A stretch of 64,000 bases of DNA, taken from Eupeodes corollae. Lineage: Eukaryota > Arthropoda > Insecta > Diptera > Syrphidae. Below, piece by piece: positions 51,726 to 63,469 of this stretch. Position 1 is the first letter of the stretch. The number at the start of each line of letters is the position of its first letter. The DNA lies in the NCBI RefSeq assembly GCF_945859685.1, contig NC_079149.1:121369575-121433574 (forward strand). The letters run 5' to 3'. The notes under the pieces are model-generated. The model was given only the letters and a program-made list of their open reading frames with translations. It was not told the DNA's origin and did no database searches. A program made the position numbers and the translations under genes.

Positions 51726-51910
51726 AAAGTGGTAGTGCCCGTGGCATGAGGGTTAGTGCGTTGGACTGTCATGCAAGGGGTCTTGCCGTTCGGAATTGTA
51801 GGGTCCTTCCATTCCTGACAACAGTACTCGCACACAGGAATGGTTGAGAGTTGTAAGTCACTTTGGCTCTGGTTAACAACGGACTGTTGCGCCACCCAAT
51901 TTATTTTATA
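51726..51910 (+). mobile_element. SINE copy, internally deleted
   Basis: Head: GTGGCATGAGGGTTAGTGCG, then TTGGACTGTCATGCAAGG. It jumps directly to GCCGTTCGGAATTG and then the tail TCCATTCCTGACAACAG, CTCGCACACAGGAATGG, GAGAGTTGTAAGTCAC, CTGTTGCGCCACCCAATTTA. The B box and about 100 bp of body are missing, so it could not be transcribed from its own promoter. It faces a minus-strand copy 40 bp downstream. Confidence 0.8.
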
Positions 51911-51949
51911 TTTTATAAATAAAAAGTGACCGTATTAGATGCATTCGAA

Positions 51950-52090
51950 ATAAATTAGGCGGCGCAAAAGTAAGTTCAGAATTTGTCCATTAATCGCAAT
52001 AGGCAGTACCCGTGAAAAACTTTTGATGGCACAGGCAAGGATTGAATACCTCTAACATGACTCTTTTACGCACTAACAATCTTGCAGCAC
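51950..52090 (-). mobile_element. SINE copy in inverted orientation
   Basis: Minus-strand SINE. The tail AAATTAGGCGGCGCAA is followed, after a deletion of the 3' half, by ATTAATCGCAATAGGCAG, ACCCGTGAAAAACTTTTG, the degraded B-box region GGCACAGGCAAGGATTGAAT, and ACGCACTAACAATC. It forms a tail-to-tail pair with the copy at 51726-51910. Confidence 0.75.
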
Positions 52091-52660
52091 CGGGTACCCC
52101 GACGAAACCGTAATAGTTTTGCCGAAGATACATTAAATTAAGTGGCTTTGCTGCAACCAAGACTTTCACCATCAGTGATAAGGGGTCTTAATTCAAGTAG
52201 ACAAAATAATCCGGTTAATAGCCATCGACAAGCAGATTCAAAGACGTTGAGAAGCCGATTAAAAATCGTTAACATACACCACCAGCCAAGAAACACTAAT
52301 CGAAATAGCCGAGTCATAGGAAAAGAGCCATTAACTTAAAGAAGAAGTAACAAGGAGACAAGCAACCTGAAGCCCAGCGCTCATGGTGATGTAACGAAAA
52401 TAGGTTCAATTTGTTGGAACAGCAAAATTAAAAAGTACTTAGAAATACATTTCTTTTAATAGAGAATTAAAAAAAATATTTTCTATTTTTTCGGTCTGAA
52501 AGCTAAGATTGAATGAAGAAACGTTTTTGACCTTTTAACAAATGTATTGTTCTATTCATTTTTTTACAATACATAGGTACTCAAATTTTAACACTTCCAA
52601 ACCAAGCATTTTTATCTACTTTAAGGTCTATTTTGAAGTGTTTGGCAATATTTTGACTTA
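52091..52660. other. Non-coding DNA
   Basis: A short open frame from 52142 has no recognisable feature. Nothing else noted. Confidence 0.45.
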
Positions 52661-53444
52661 TAAAGGGTGATTTTTTAAAAGATATAAGAATGTTTCTAAA
52701 AAACATATGAAGTTAAAACAAACGTGAAATATTTATTTGAATCGGTAGTACGGTCCATATAATTTAATGTTTGAGGATTATCTCATTTAGATATTCACCT
52801 TGTGTGCGTCTCAAATCGTCTATCCGCTTAGTCCAATTTTTGCATACTCTTTCCAACATTTCGGTCGGTATCTCACAAATAAATTCTTCAATGTTGTCTT
52901 CTAATACTTCAATTGAAGAAGGCTTGTCTGTATAGACATGAGCTTTAACATAGCTCCACTAAAAAAATGTCTAAAGGCTTTAAATCACACAGTCTATTGG
53001 CCGCCAATTGGTCACTTTCACCATTGACAGTTACTTTACGATTCGCATCATCTTTAAAGAAGTACGGTCCAATGAATGAAGAAGTACGGTCCAATGATGC
53101 CACCAGCTCATAAACCGCTCCAAGCTGTGACTTTTTCTGGATGCATTGGTAGTTCTTGCAATGCTTCTGGCTAATGTTCACTCCACAATCGACTGTTCTG
53201 CTTATTTGCGTACCCATTCAGCCAAAAATAAGCTTCGCCACTGAACACAATTTTTCAGATGAACTTTCTTAATAGAGCACGCATTTTGATAGTAAAATTC
53301 AATAATTTTCATTCTTCGTTAATTTTTAAGACCATTCATATTAAGATTATAAACCAAACTGAAGAACAGAACTTAACAGGAAACGTGCGTCAACTTTTTA
53401 AACCAGTGTTGCCAAAAACGCAATAGCTAAAAAATCACGCTTTA
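52661..53444 (-). mobile_element. Internally deleted mariner relic
   Basis: The left end TAAAGGGTGATTTTTTAAAA matches the 38.84 kb copy. The right end AAAAAATCACGCTTTA is its imperfect inverse. TA lies at both borders and the length is about 784 bp, so roughly a third of the element is gone. Minus-strand transposase remnants include FFKDDANRKVTVNGE, a KPLDIFLVELC version of the TPLDFFLW block, and scattered N-terminal residues; the segment with FQQD to WPPRS is largely deleted. A 17-base phrase, GAAGTACGGTCCAATGA, occurs at 53059 and again at 53081, a local duplication. Confidence 0.8.
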
Positions 53445-56207
53445 CCTTTAAATTATAGAATTTTAAAAAACTTAATAAATACTTTTGATGTTGCATCAGA
53501 TTTTTAAGACGCTGTTAAACTTAGGTATATTCAATGGAAAATATTTTTTAAAGTTTTGTTTTGTGATAATAAACTCTGAACCTACTTACACCTCAAATAC
53601 TGAGTCTTAAGGAATTATCATAAAAATAAAATAATTTTGATGTATTCCCTTTTTATATTATTCCTAGAAATACGTTGCTGAGTAAAGGCATTAGCTGATT
53701 CTGCATCCGATCCGTCAAAAGTGGTACCAGTAGTAAGGAAATTTTAAAAACTGCTTTAGAAAAAAATGTTAGAAACTTTTGCATTAATTAAGATCAGAAG
53801 ATTTAAATTCTGAAATCTTGAAAACTTAAATTCCTGGAAACCAAAACTTAAAATCCATAAAACTTAAGTACTGAAAAAACAAAAAATACAAACCGCCTAA
53901 TACTAACAATCCAAAATCCAGATAACTCAGGAAATTCAAATTCTGCAATTATAGAATACAATTAAAATTTGTTGAAATAAACAAATTATCTAGAAGAATT
54001 AATATTTTAAAAACCCAACATCAAAAATAACGAAAACTCATTTTATTTCTGAATATTTATGTTGGAACCTTGTCCGTGTTTTTCTTATGATGTTGTATTC
54101 TCTCTTTTTCAGAACATAAAAATGAAAATAGATTCAATACACATTTTTGTCTGAGTATTAAGAAATCACTTATTTATGGACATTTTTTCAAAACCTAACC
54201 TATTGAGTTTGAGTAACTTTTATCTAAGTAACCTTCTTACAAAATACAGTCTTGCATATTGGCCACCTTTGAAAAATTTAAACTATTTGACTTTAAAGAG
54301 AGCTATCAAAAATTTCTTAGGGGAAAAGATGGATGAATTTTATTCCCAGTCAGGTGCTGACATTAAATTTCTATTCGATGATGATAAAATGTATAAAATA
54401 ATTTCGGCTCAACACTGCTCTGGACATCCTTAAATGCCTAACCATTATTCAATATACCGCTACACACAGAAACATATTATTATATCAACTAAAGGGGTCT
54501 ATCAGGCCTCTGGAGTATTCGGTTTGCTATATGTATACCTAGAAATTGTTGAAAGGACATTCTTCCTTTTCTTCATTAAACTTTTTGGTAAGAGTGCTGA
54601 TTTTGGTTTTCTTTTGTTATAGGTACAACTATACATATGTATAGAAACACTTTATCTATATACGTCAATATGAATGTATTTGGCAAAGCCTTTAAAAGAT
54701 TTATGCAGTTGAAGGGTAATTAATTCATTTCGATAGTCATCATTATTATTCGAGCTCTATTGTATTGAGTTTTTTTTTGTTGGCCAAAAACCAAAGAAAA
54801 TGAGAATGACTGGCAATGTCCTGACATTGCTCCTTTTTCACAACTTCTTGTGAATGAATTCAAAATGTTAGTTAATAATGTCTTTTGTCAAAAAAAAAAA
54901 TAGAAAAATAAATCAAAGAAAAGTAGTGAGAGTAAGAAATTTGGTTTGAAGTAGAATAAATTTTTGGATAAAGTCCTTGCTTGTTCTCTCTTTCTCAGTC
55001 TTTTACTTTTTATTGAATATTTTTGTATATTTAACAGTTTGGTCCTGATGATGACACCTTTAGGAGTTTGGTTGTGTTCGTTGTCGTCCTTAATGGGGTT
55101 TGGTTAAAGTTTGGGGTATTTGCTCGTGTGGTTTTGTTATTTTCCAGGTTTTGCATTGTTTGTTTTTTTTTTTGAACTATGTACATATGTATTTGGTATT
55201 GTTATTAAAATTATTTGATATTTTTCTGTTATTGAAGTTACAAAATTGGCAAACGCAAACGAATAAATGGCACCATGAGGAGAATGCAAATATAGAAAGG
55301 ATATGAAGCATGTTGAGCATTTACATAAGCATGTGAATAAGTGCCAAATAGTTGTTGAAATTGAAATTTAAATGTCAATTTCGTTAACATTGTCAAAGTA
55401 CTCAGAATTTATAGTAATTTGTAACTGAATTTAAAATGTTTTAAACATTTATTGCTTACTATTGAGTTTTGAGAAGAAGCAAAATATTTATGAGGTTATG
55501 GTGAAGATATTTTAAAAGTTCTGAGAAACACTGAAAATATTATTTTTGAAATGAATAACTTTTGTTCACTTTTCATGTTAATTGACAGTTGTGAGATGAT
55601 ATTTGAAATACATACCTGCATCATTCCTTATCTATGAATTATTTTACTTAAATAAACTTTAGAATAATTTAAATTACAGATTTCTTTAAATTAACAAAAA
55701 CTCTTTTTTGGCTCAAATATCCAAAAAGCAAATAAATATGTTAACATGTGAATTGAATTATTTTATTCAGAATATTGTTTTAATATTTAGAAAATTAAAA
55801 ATTTACAATTGACAAATTTTTGCTTGTGACATAATGGTCCTATGTATAAAGCAAATATTGGATTCGTAAAATATTTTGAACTCGATATTTTAATCTCACA
55901 TGACATTATTCTTTCCTACAGCCCAAACTGTTCGATTCAAAGATATAAAATAACAGTAGTCACCACGCCAATTTTTTGGACAAAAATCGAAAATGTAAAT
56001 TTTCTTAAAAACTAACTGACAGATTTTAATTCAATTTTTTTCTAAACTTTCTTGACTTTGCTTCTTTATAAAAAAATCAATATTTTTAATTATCTTAAAA
56101 ACGAATCGATTAATATTCACAAAATGTTCCCTGCATTTGTTTTTCTTGGCTTCTTTCTACAAAATATTATTGTAATATACCAGAAGGATAAGACCATAGA
56201 ACTGTAA
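53445..56207. other. AT-rich non-coding DNA
   Basis: No gene. An 85-codon plus frame at 54176-54433 has a mildly protein-like composition but no domain I recognise and no splice signals I would defend. Poly-T and AT-rich tracts are frequent. Confidence 0.45.
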
Positions 56208-57475
56208 GACATGCGCTTATCTACAAGCTGTATAGTAACGAAATGTGGAAGTTCGAAAGAGTTATTCAGAATCTATATGCAAATACAATTGCTAAGGTAT
56301 GTAATGATGAAGAGTTATCGAAAGGATTTAAAACACAATCGGGAGTCAAATAGGGCTGTACAATGTATCCGAGTCTGTTTGCCTTCTTTATTGAAGATCT
56401 AACAGACCTCTTACCCGCTGGAATAGAGTTCGCGGGACAAATAATAAAAGCAGTGCTGTTTGCGGAGACATTGTTCTTTTGGCAGCATCTCCTGAATCAT
56501 TGCAGTTTATAATAAACCGCCCGTATCGATATAGTCAGCTTTGTAGTTTGAAGGTAAATCTTAATAAGTCCAAAATTTTGATTTTTAAACGAGGATTAGG
56601 CCACAATTTGGCGAAAGAGAAATGGTGATATATTGGAGCGGATTTAAAATACCTTGGAGTTTACTTAACGAAAAATTTGAGGATGGAAATTCTTCTAAGA
56701 GAGAAACTAGTTAAGGCAAAAGGTGCAATTAGTGCAACTTGGTAAAGATGTTTTTCTAACAAAAGTATAGCACATAGCAGCAAGTTCAAGATATTTGAGT
56801 CTGTCATGTTTTACGCTGCACAAAATTGGGGAACGAAACAATACGAAACAGTTGAGAAACTTCTCCGATACTTTATTAAGCGAATTTTTAGACTGCCATA
56901 AAATACACCCAACTATGTTATTATGTTAGAATCAGGATTATCACATATGTTTATACGAACCATAAAAATGCAAGTCGCTTCATATTGAAAGTTATGAAGA
57001 TGAGAAGATAGCAGCGCTTCAAGTTATACGAACCAAAACAAGTTGGTGTGCTGATTGGATAAATTTGTCAAGAGAATGTGGAATGGAACTTAACCCTTTG
57101 CGTAATGATCAGGATGGTTTAAAATCTTCTTTATACCAGCTCATTTCCGCAGTGTACATTTTATGTAACGAGAGAAATTTTTTTATGACTCCACAGGATC
57201 TGTATATAGACAGCTCTACTGTCAACTAAATCGCTACTTGGAAGAGAGGAATTATTTAAGGGACGATAATTTTAGGGACGAAATTTCAATGATGGTTAAA
57301 TTGAGAGTTGAAGTTATGCAGTTGAATTTTACCTCACAGAGATGACTTACCAATTATATGCTCATTGTGCAATTTAAAGTAAAGGGAAGATGTTTTACCC
57401 TTTGTTGGAAGATGTCCAGTTTTGAAAGAAATAATAAGAAATTCTTTTACTTAACAATATGGAAGTTAAAAATTG
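56208..57475 (+). pseudogene. Decayed LINE reverse transcriptase and C-terminus
   Basis: This is a non-LTR retrotransposon relic readable for about 1.27 kb. Order: ALIYKLYSNEMW, RVIQNLYANTIAKV, GFKTQSGVK-stop-GCTMYP, FAFFIEDLTDLLPAG, then VLFAE where the catalytic FADD is broken by a one-base loss. The frame resumes at DIVLLAASPESL, SLKVNLNKSKILIF, then DLKYLGVYLT, EKLVKAKGAISATW, FKIFESVMFYAAQNWG, EKLLRYFIKRIFRLP, NTPNYVIMLESGL. After several further frame breaks a Cys-rich end, CSLCNL to VGRCPVLK, appears near 57.36-57.43 kb. At least four in-frame stops are visible. It differs in motif style from the LINEs at 9.5 and 61.7 kb. No endonuclease domain or poly-A tail recognised. Confidence 0.85.
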
Positions 57476-60400
57476 ATATCAATTCTGCAGGCTAGCTCTT
57501 CTCTTCAGAAGTAGAATTATAAATGAAAGTTTTGTTTATGATTTGTCAACTAGGCTAACGGCAGTGAAGCCATACTTTTTGTTTGTAAACTTTATAAACA
57601 AAATTTTTAATCGACGTTATCAACATAAAAACAATCTAATCTAATCTCAAATCTAACCAAGCATTTTATTTAATAAAAACTTACAAAAACATACATAAAT
57701 CCATATATGAGATGAAGGTTGCAATTCTCACCAATTGGAAGTAATCAGTGTGAGTCGCATCTAAAGATATTAAAATTGTTAAATTGTATATATTAAATAT
57801 ATTAAATGTTACATTAAAATAATATAATTACAAAATAAAATATTGTACGAAAAAATTCTTTGTATAAATAAAATTACGTATACGCCCTGGAGAACAACTA
57901 TAATCTGGGGTTTAACATTGACCAAATCAGTTTTAAATTTTATCCGTTTTCTTATGTTTTTGTTGTTATTTGGTTTTGTTTTAGAAAACATAATTTAAGA
58001 ACAAAATAAAATAACTAGAACAACATTTTAAATCCATTTTTTTTTGAGGTCGAAAATTAAACGAGTTATTCAAAGTTTTCTTTTATAATATTCAACTTAA
58101 CTGATTCGTTATTTTGTTCTTTTTTTTAAATTTTAAAAGTTTTTAAAAGAACACAGGTGACTTATTTTATAAGGAAGTCTGATAACGCAAGATTTCCATT
58201 CACATGATATTACGAACGAGCTCTTCAATTTGTATACATGCATTATATGTTCATTTGTGTATTGTGTACTCATATTTACCAATATTAAAATTGTTTCACA
58301 ATGTTCTTATTCTTTTAAATCCAAACCACCTGTTTGATTGAAGTATGTAAGACATGTTTATTTAAACATAAATAAAAAAATAAAAACCATTGTTACAACA
58401 CAAAGCTATACACTGCAGATATTTCAATTTGATCTCAATCTGTGCCTTTAATATCCTTAAGGTTCGGTCTTCAAGGACTTGCATACATTTTTGTTTGTTT
58501 TTTTTTCCTATCAAGGTACATCCATAACATACATATTTGTAAAAGTACGTACTTCCTTTTTGATTCCTCTTAATACAAACAGAAAAGCTAAACAATAAAA
58601 ATTTTATGACAACTTTACGTATGCAAAAGTCAAGGACGATTCTGATCAATCATACGGAATATGAATTTTCTTCATCACATCAGTTTGATTATGTACATAG
58701 AATGTACCTAACCTATGTTTATACATATATGTATTTTTTTCCACTCTTTCTCTCCCCTTACCCTCTTTCTATCTCTTTCCTCTTAGTAGTGATATTCGTA
58801 GTTTTTGTTGTTTATTTCCATATGTATAAATATGGCTCTGAATAACAGAATACCAATTGAAAATTTACATTAAAGCCAAAGCATTTGAATGTTCCATACA
58901 AAAATAGTACATACATACATACATACGTATATCTATAAGGACTCATATACTTACATATGTAATATCTATATGGATGTTGATATGAAGCTATGGTAAAAAG
59001 GAAATCCCCCAAAAACAAGGTCATCCCCGTTCATAATGTCATTTTGTTAGGATTACAGTTAGTTTGATCGTGGTTGTATGTGTGGGGGAGTTGGCGGTGG
59101 TATGTGTATGAAAATGAAATGTATAAAGGAGTGTATGCATCTGTATTGTGTTATAATAATGAACCAACAACACGAAAAAAAATCCCACACTAGGAAGTGA
59201 GAAAGCAAAATAACAACAAAAAGAAACTGTTCAGCAATTTATTTAGTTTGCGTATATTGTGATTGTGATGAAAGATGTGATGGGATTTGCTAGGATTTTT
59301 TTTTCTTCTATTTTTATCGTCCGTGCAGAATGAAAAGAAAAGAAGAAAATGAAAAAAAAAACGATACATACATCATTATGACGAAAATACACAACATATC
59401 AATCTTTTTTGCTGTATTATGCGTACAGATTTTGCTTCTTTTTTGTTGTTGTTGTTGTTGTTTTGTTGTGTCGTCTTTTGTATCTTGATCTGATGTCTAT
59501 GAATAGGCGGCTAAACTCTAAACAAAAAACACATCCTTTCACATATACCCTCAGGACCAACCTGGCTTTTAATAAAGAATATAGAAGAATATGGAACTTA
59601 ACCAGGAAGAAGACTCCTATATGAGAGAATTATGGCATATATAGGAAGAACGATCGTAAGATGATTGAAATTCCGTGCGTATAACGCATAATTGAAGAAA
59701 ACTAAAAGAAGCTTTAGTATATCAGTTTATTTGTATCATCTTTGAACATAACACACAAGCTTTCTTATACACAAATGTATGAATATTCTTATATAGGTTG
59801 AAAGATACATATCCTTTAATTTAAAAAAAAAACTGTGGTAAAGAATGAAAAATCCATACGTAAACGGAGGAAATTTGAGGCGTGTTCTTAGCTTGAATAT
59901 GAGGATAGAAAGATATGACTTCACAGATAACACCTTTCTCTTCCACACATTAAATTTTGAAGGCAATGAACTTTTTTCAGACATTTACTTCCTAAGGTAC
60001 ATTGTACACATATGAAAAAAAGATAGGAGACTTTATTAGGGTTTTTTATATGCATATAAGCCACTCTTAAGCTAAGGTTTATAATGTCCGTATTATGAAC
60101 ATATGTACATAGATATATTAAGGAGAAAAAAGGTTATAAGGCTTTAACGAATGCTTTTGCTGAAAATCTCAAGTACACACATGAAACTATGAAATTTTAT
60201 GGAATTATTTTCAAAACGTTCAAAAATTGATTTTCTTCTTAAATATTATTTAATTTTAACTTTGGAAAAAAATGGTATTCACAACTGATACAATTAAAAA
60301 AAATTCATAATAATAAATTAATTTTTAACTAAGATACATTTGTATTATTTCATTACATTAGGTACAAACTTAGCATTTTGTAGCTTTATTAAAACCATAC

Positions 60401-60929
60401 TCATTCTAATAAATTTGAATATCCCATTCAAAAGGTACGTACTGCATTTTATCTTAAAGGATATTCAATCAGTCTTATAAATTCAGTAAAAGAAAAAATG
60501 GAATTTCGGAAATATAATAAATCTGAACTTACAAGTTATATCCGTTCCAATTGGCAACATATAATGTGATACACACTGCCAACCACTAATATGAGACTAC
60601 TAATTTTGGAATCACTTTTTGTTTTTTATGGATGGTGAAGTGTTGTATCCGAAAACGTTTACTACGTAAAAAGAAACTTATTTTACTATTTTTAATTAAA
60701 AAAATGCGCAACTAGAATGAGACGATCTGGAATGGCAACATTATATTTTTAAATATGGGTCAATTTCGTTTTGGATAATCTAAGGCAAAAGTCAAAAAAG
60801 GCTTTTTTGTTTTGGAATAGACCGTTCTGCAAACATTAGTACTTGTCCCCGTTAACTATTGTGAACAAAATCTAAAAATTATAGCCCCACAAAGTTGCAA
60901 TTGATGTACGGCTGTAATTTTTTTCCAAA
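57476..60929. other. Non-coding DNA with one repeat scrap
   Basis: No gene. At 57732-57764 the phrase GGAAGTAATCAGTGTGAG, then TCGCATC, resembles the right terminus of the GGAAGTTAT-ended family; it is only about 30 bp. A GTT run lies near 59443-59465 and TACATA repeats near 58910-58925. Other frames are chance. Confidence 0.45.
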
Positions 60930-61375
60930 ATAATGCCATTTTTCTCAAATCATGGGAGTACAAGTTGTGGCTAACGGCCCTTCAAGGTTAAACACCCGAA
61001 AAGACAAAGCTTTTTTATGCACTGCTCCAAGTAACATACCCTCTTGCAAAATTCATCCATGCTCCTTGTGTATTACAGGTTTAATTTTTTTAATTTTCTT
61101 CTCTGGATAGTATCACTATTTTGTTTTATCCTTTGAACCTTTGTTCTGATCCTAAGCTTTGAGTGAAATTTGAGACAAGGCTTAGAATCAACCGTTTTCT
61201 AATGATGTTCTTTTTTCTGCCTCGCACCCTTTTTGGTTATTTTCCCAGATTTTTGTGAATCAGAAATATTATACCTTATAGCTTTCTTGTTGCTGTTAAG
61301 TATCCTTGCTATTTCACGTCCTGGGACTTGTTAATCCTTCAGAGCATCTGTTTTTGCTCTTAATGTATCTGTCAT
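60930..61375 (-). pseudogene. Tc1/Tc3-like transposase N-terminal relic
   Basis: Minus strand from an ATG at 61375: MTDTLRAKTDALKD, a stop, then GREIARILNSNKKAIRYNIS (61322-61262), the helix-turn-helix style of Tc1/Tc3 transposases, followed by SGKITKKGARQKK, which resembles the GRPKK link. KVQRIKQNS recalls the second DNA-binding helix. Further left, degraded residues near 60.96-60.99 kb (LKGPLATT) may be the catalytic-domain start. Stops and frameshifts are numerous. The catalytic motifs and terminal repeats were not found, so only the N-terminal part is supported. Confidence 0.5.
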
Positions 61376-61622
61376 AGTCTTTCCAGAACCCAAGTTTCAA
61401 ACACTTTTTTAACATATTTGTTTTTATATTCTATACAAACGTTTTTAAAAGATCGCAGGTTAAGAACAACGGGCCAATGTCAATTTTAAACGCTTTGTCT
61501 TTGATTCTTGAAGAATACATGTATACATAACTCTATTATATCTTATATTCTTAAACATCTAACCTATATTCAACATGGTTACTTTCAAGGTTCATGGACG
61601 GTGATGGTACAAGAATTTTTCA

Positions 61623-61909
61623 AAAGCCTTCGACTGGATCTGCAGTTACGCAAATTTTGATTTTACGAAAGCATAGCAAAGTGGTTTATAATGTCTTATC
61701 TAGACCTTTGTAACCTTCTTCAGGCACATGAACAAATGTCCATCCCAGGGCCTTTACTTTTTAATATTTATATTAATGATGTAACTAAAAATATGAATTG
61801 TTTATTAATTATAATTAAGATCTAAATATATACAAATGTGGCAATTATGTCTTACTCCAGAAAACTAAACCCCATTCACTTTCAATATAGAATTGGTATT
61901 AATTCTGAT
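61623..61909 (+). pseudogene. LINE reverse transcriptase relic (third type)
   Basis: Plus-strand pieces in the right order: SKAFDW near 61.62 kb; a frame shift; IAKWFIMSYLDL from 61673; PGPLLFNIYINDVTKNMN (the usual GVPQGS before it is lost); another frame change; and SYSRKLNPIHFQYRIG at about 61.85-61.90 kb. These are reverse transcriptase blocks of a non-LTR retrotransposon, with the YADD block no longer visible. It is shorter and more decayed than the other two LINE relics. CR1/Jockey-like by style, not proven. Confidence 0.75.
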
Positions 61910-63469
61910 TAAAACCTACTTAAAAGGTTTACGGAGCAAAGGAATTATGTTTGATTATAAATAAAAAATAAAAATACAAATAATTTTACAAAGGTTTTTA
62001 GATTTAAGTTTTTGAGCTTAACACTTTTAAATTAAATACATTTTAGAAATAACTACTGACTTTGAACTTGAAACCAAGTTTTCTGAATATTTTATATTTT
62101 CTCAAATTAAATAGAATTTTTCTAAAAATTTGCGAAATGTATGAATGCAACTTATATTGTTTGATGTTGCTTATATACATTCCACAAATTATAAGAATTC
62201 TTGTTTACTATTCTAAAAGCTTTTAGGCTGCTTTTACTTCTGAGTGAGCATGAATTTTAATTCAATTTTCTGTAAGTCTTAATAAATCTCAAAATCATCC
62301 ATTAGAAAATTTTTAGAAAGATGAAGAAACAAAATTTAAAAAAAATAAACAAATGCAAATCAATTACGAAATCTTTTGGTTTATTTAAGTTTATTTTTTA
62401 TTTCTTATATAAGAAATAAAAATCACAAACAAGAAAATTATAAAAGGAAATAAATTTTCTTCGCTGATGACAAAAAGAAAAAAAAAAATTATGAAAATTA
62501 AAAGAAAGAAGAAGAAAAAGAAAATATCTCATAGATAAAAATATACATTTATACAGAAAACAAAATCTAGATATTAAATCATAGTCATAAAGACAGAAAA
62601 GAATATATATGAATGTACATAAACAGGAGTGAAAAGAGGGGAAGAAAAAAAAAATGAATGTTATTGTTGAGTGTCCACCCTAATTAACTAGTAATTTTCT
62701 TTCAAAACCGAGATAATAAGAAAGCACAGAAAAAGAGAAGAAAATGATGTAACTATAGGTAGGTAGGTAAAAAGAAAATAATACGAAAAAGGAACCATGG
62801 GAAATATGACATCGTTTGACTTCCACCCAAAGGATCCAGAGATATCCATCACGTGTTTTATTCTTTTTTCTCTTTTTCTTTTTCTTTCTATTTCTATTTA
62901 GTTTTTCTTTTTTTTCATATTCATTGGTCATTTTCACTCCCTTTGTATACATTTTTGTTGAATGTATTTCCTGGAATGGTATGATGACGTCCTCGTCGTC
63001 GTTTTGTCGTCCTGTCCATTCGTCGTTATTAGTCGGTTGCTGAATAGTTGATGATGTTGGTCAACTGCTATTTCAGCTATTTTATGGTTTAAGGCAATGT
63101 CACAGTCACAGTCACAGATGGTTCTAATTAGTTTAATATAATACATTTCACGTAAATAAGTTGAAAGAAAAATGGTTTGCCACAATTTGCTTTTTCTGTT
63201 ATTTTCAGTTTGTTGACAAATTTTTAGGTTTCTTCAATTAGTGTTAATTTTTATTATTTTTATTTTTCATTTACATATTTTTTACATTGGTTGTCGTTGA
63301 GGGTGAAAATTAAGGAGAATATGTATAATTCGAAGAAAACCATATTTATCTACCTTAATAATACTTTATTTAAATAAAAATATCATTTGGTTTGTTTCCA
63401 AATTTAACAAAAGTTTCAAAGACAACCATTCTAAAAATAAATGCTCAAAAAACAAAGAATACGAAGATT
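61910..63469. other. Non-coding DNA
   Basis: No gene. AAAGAAA-rich tracts at 62.45-62.75 kb, a TTTCTTTTTC tract at 62.86-62.92 kb and a GTCGTC patch at 62.99-63.05 kb. Nothing else recognised. Confidence 0.45.
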
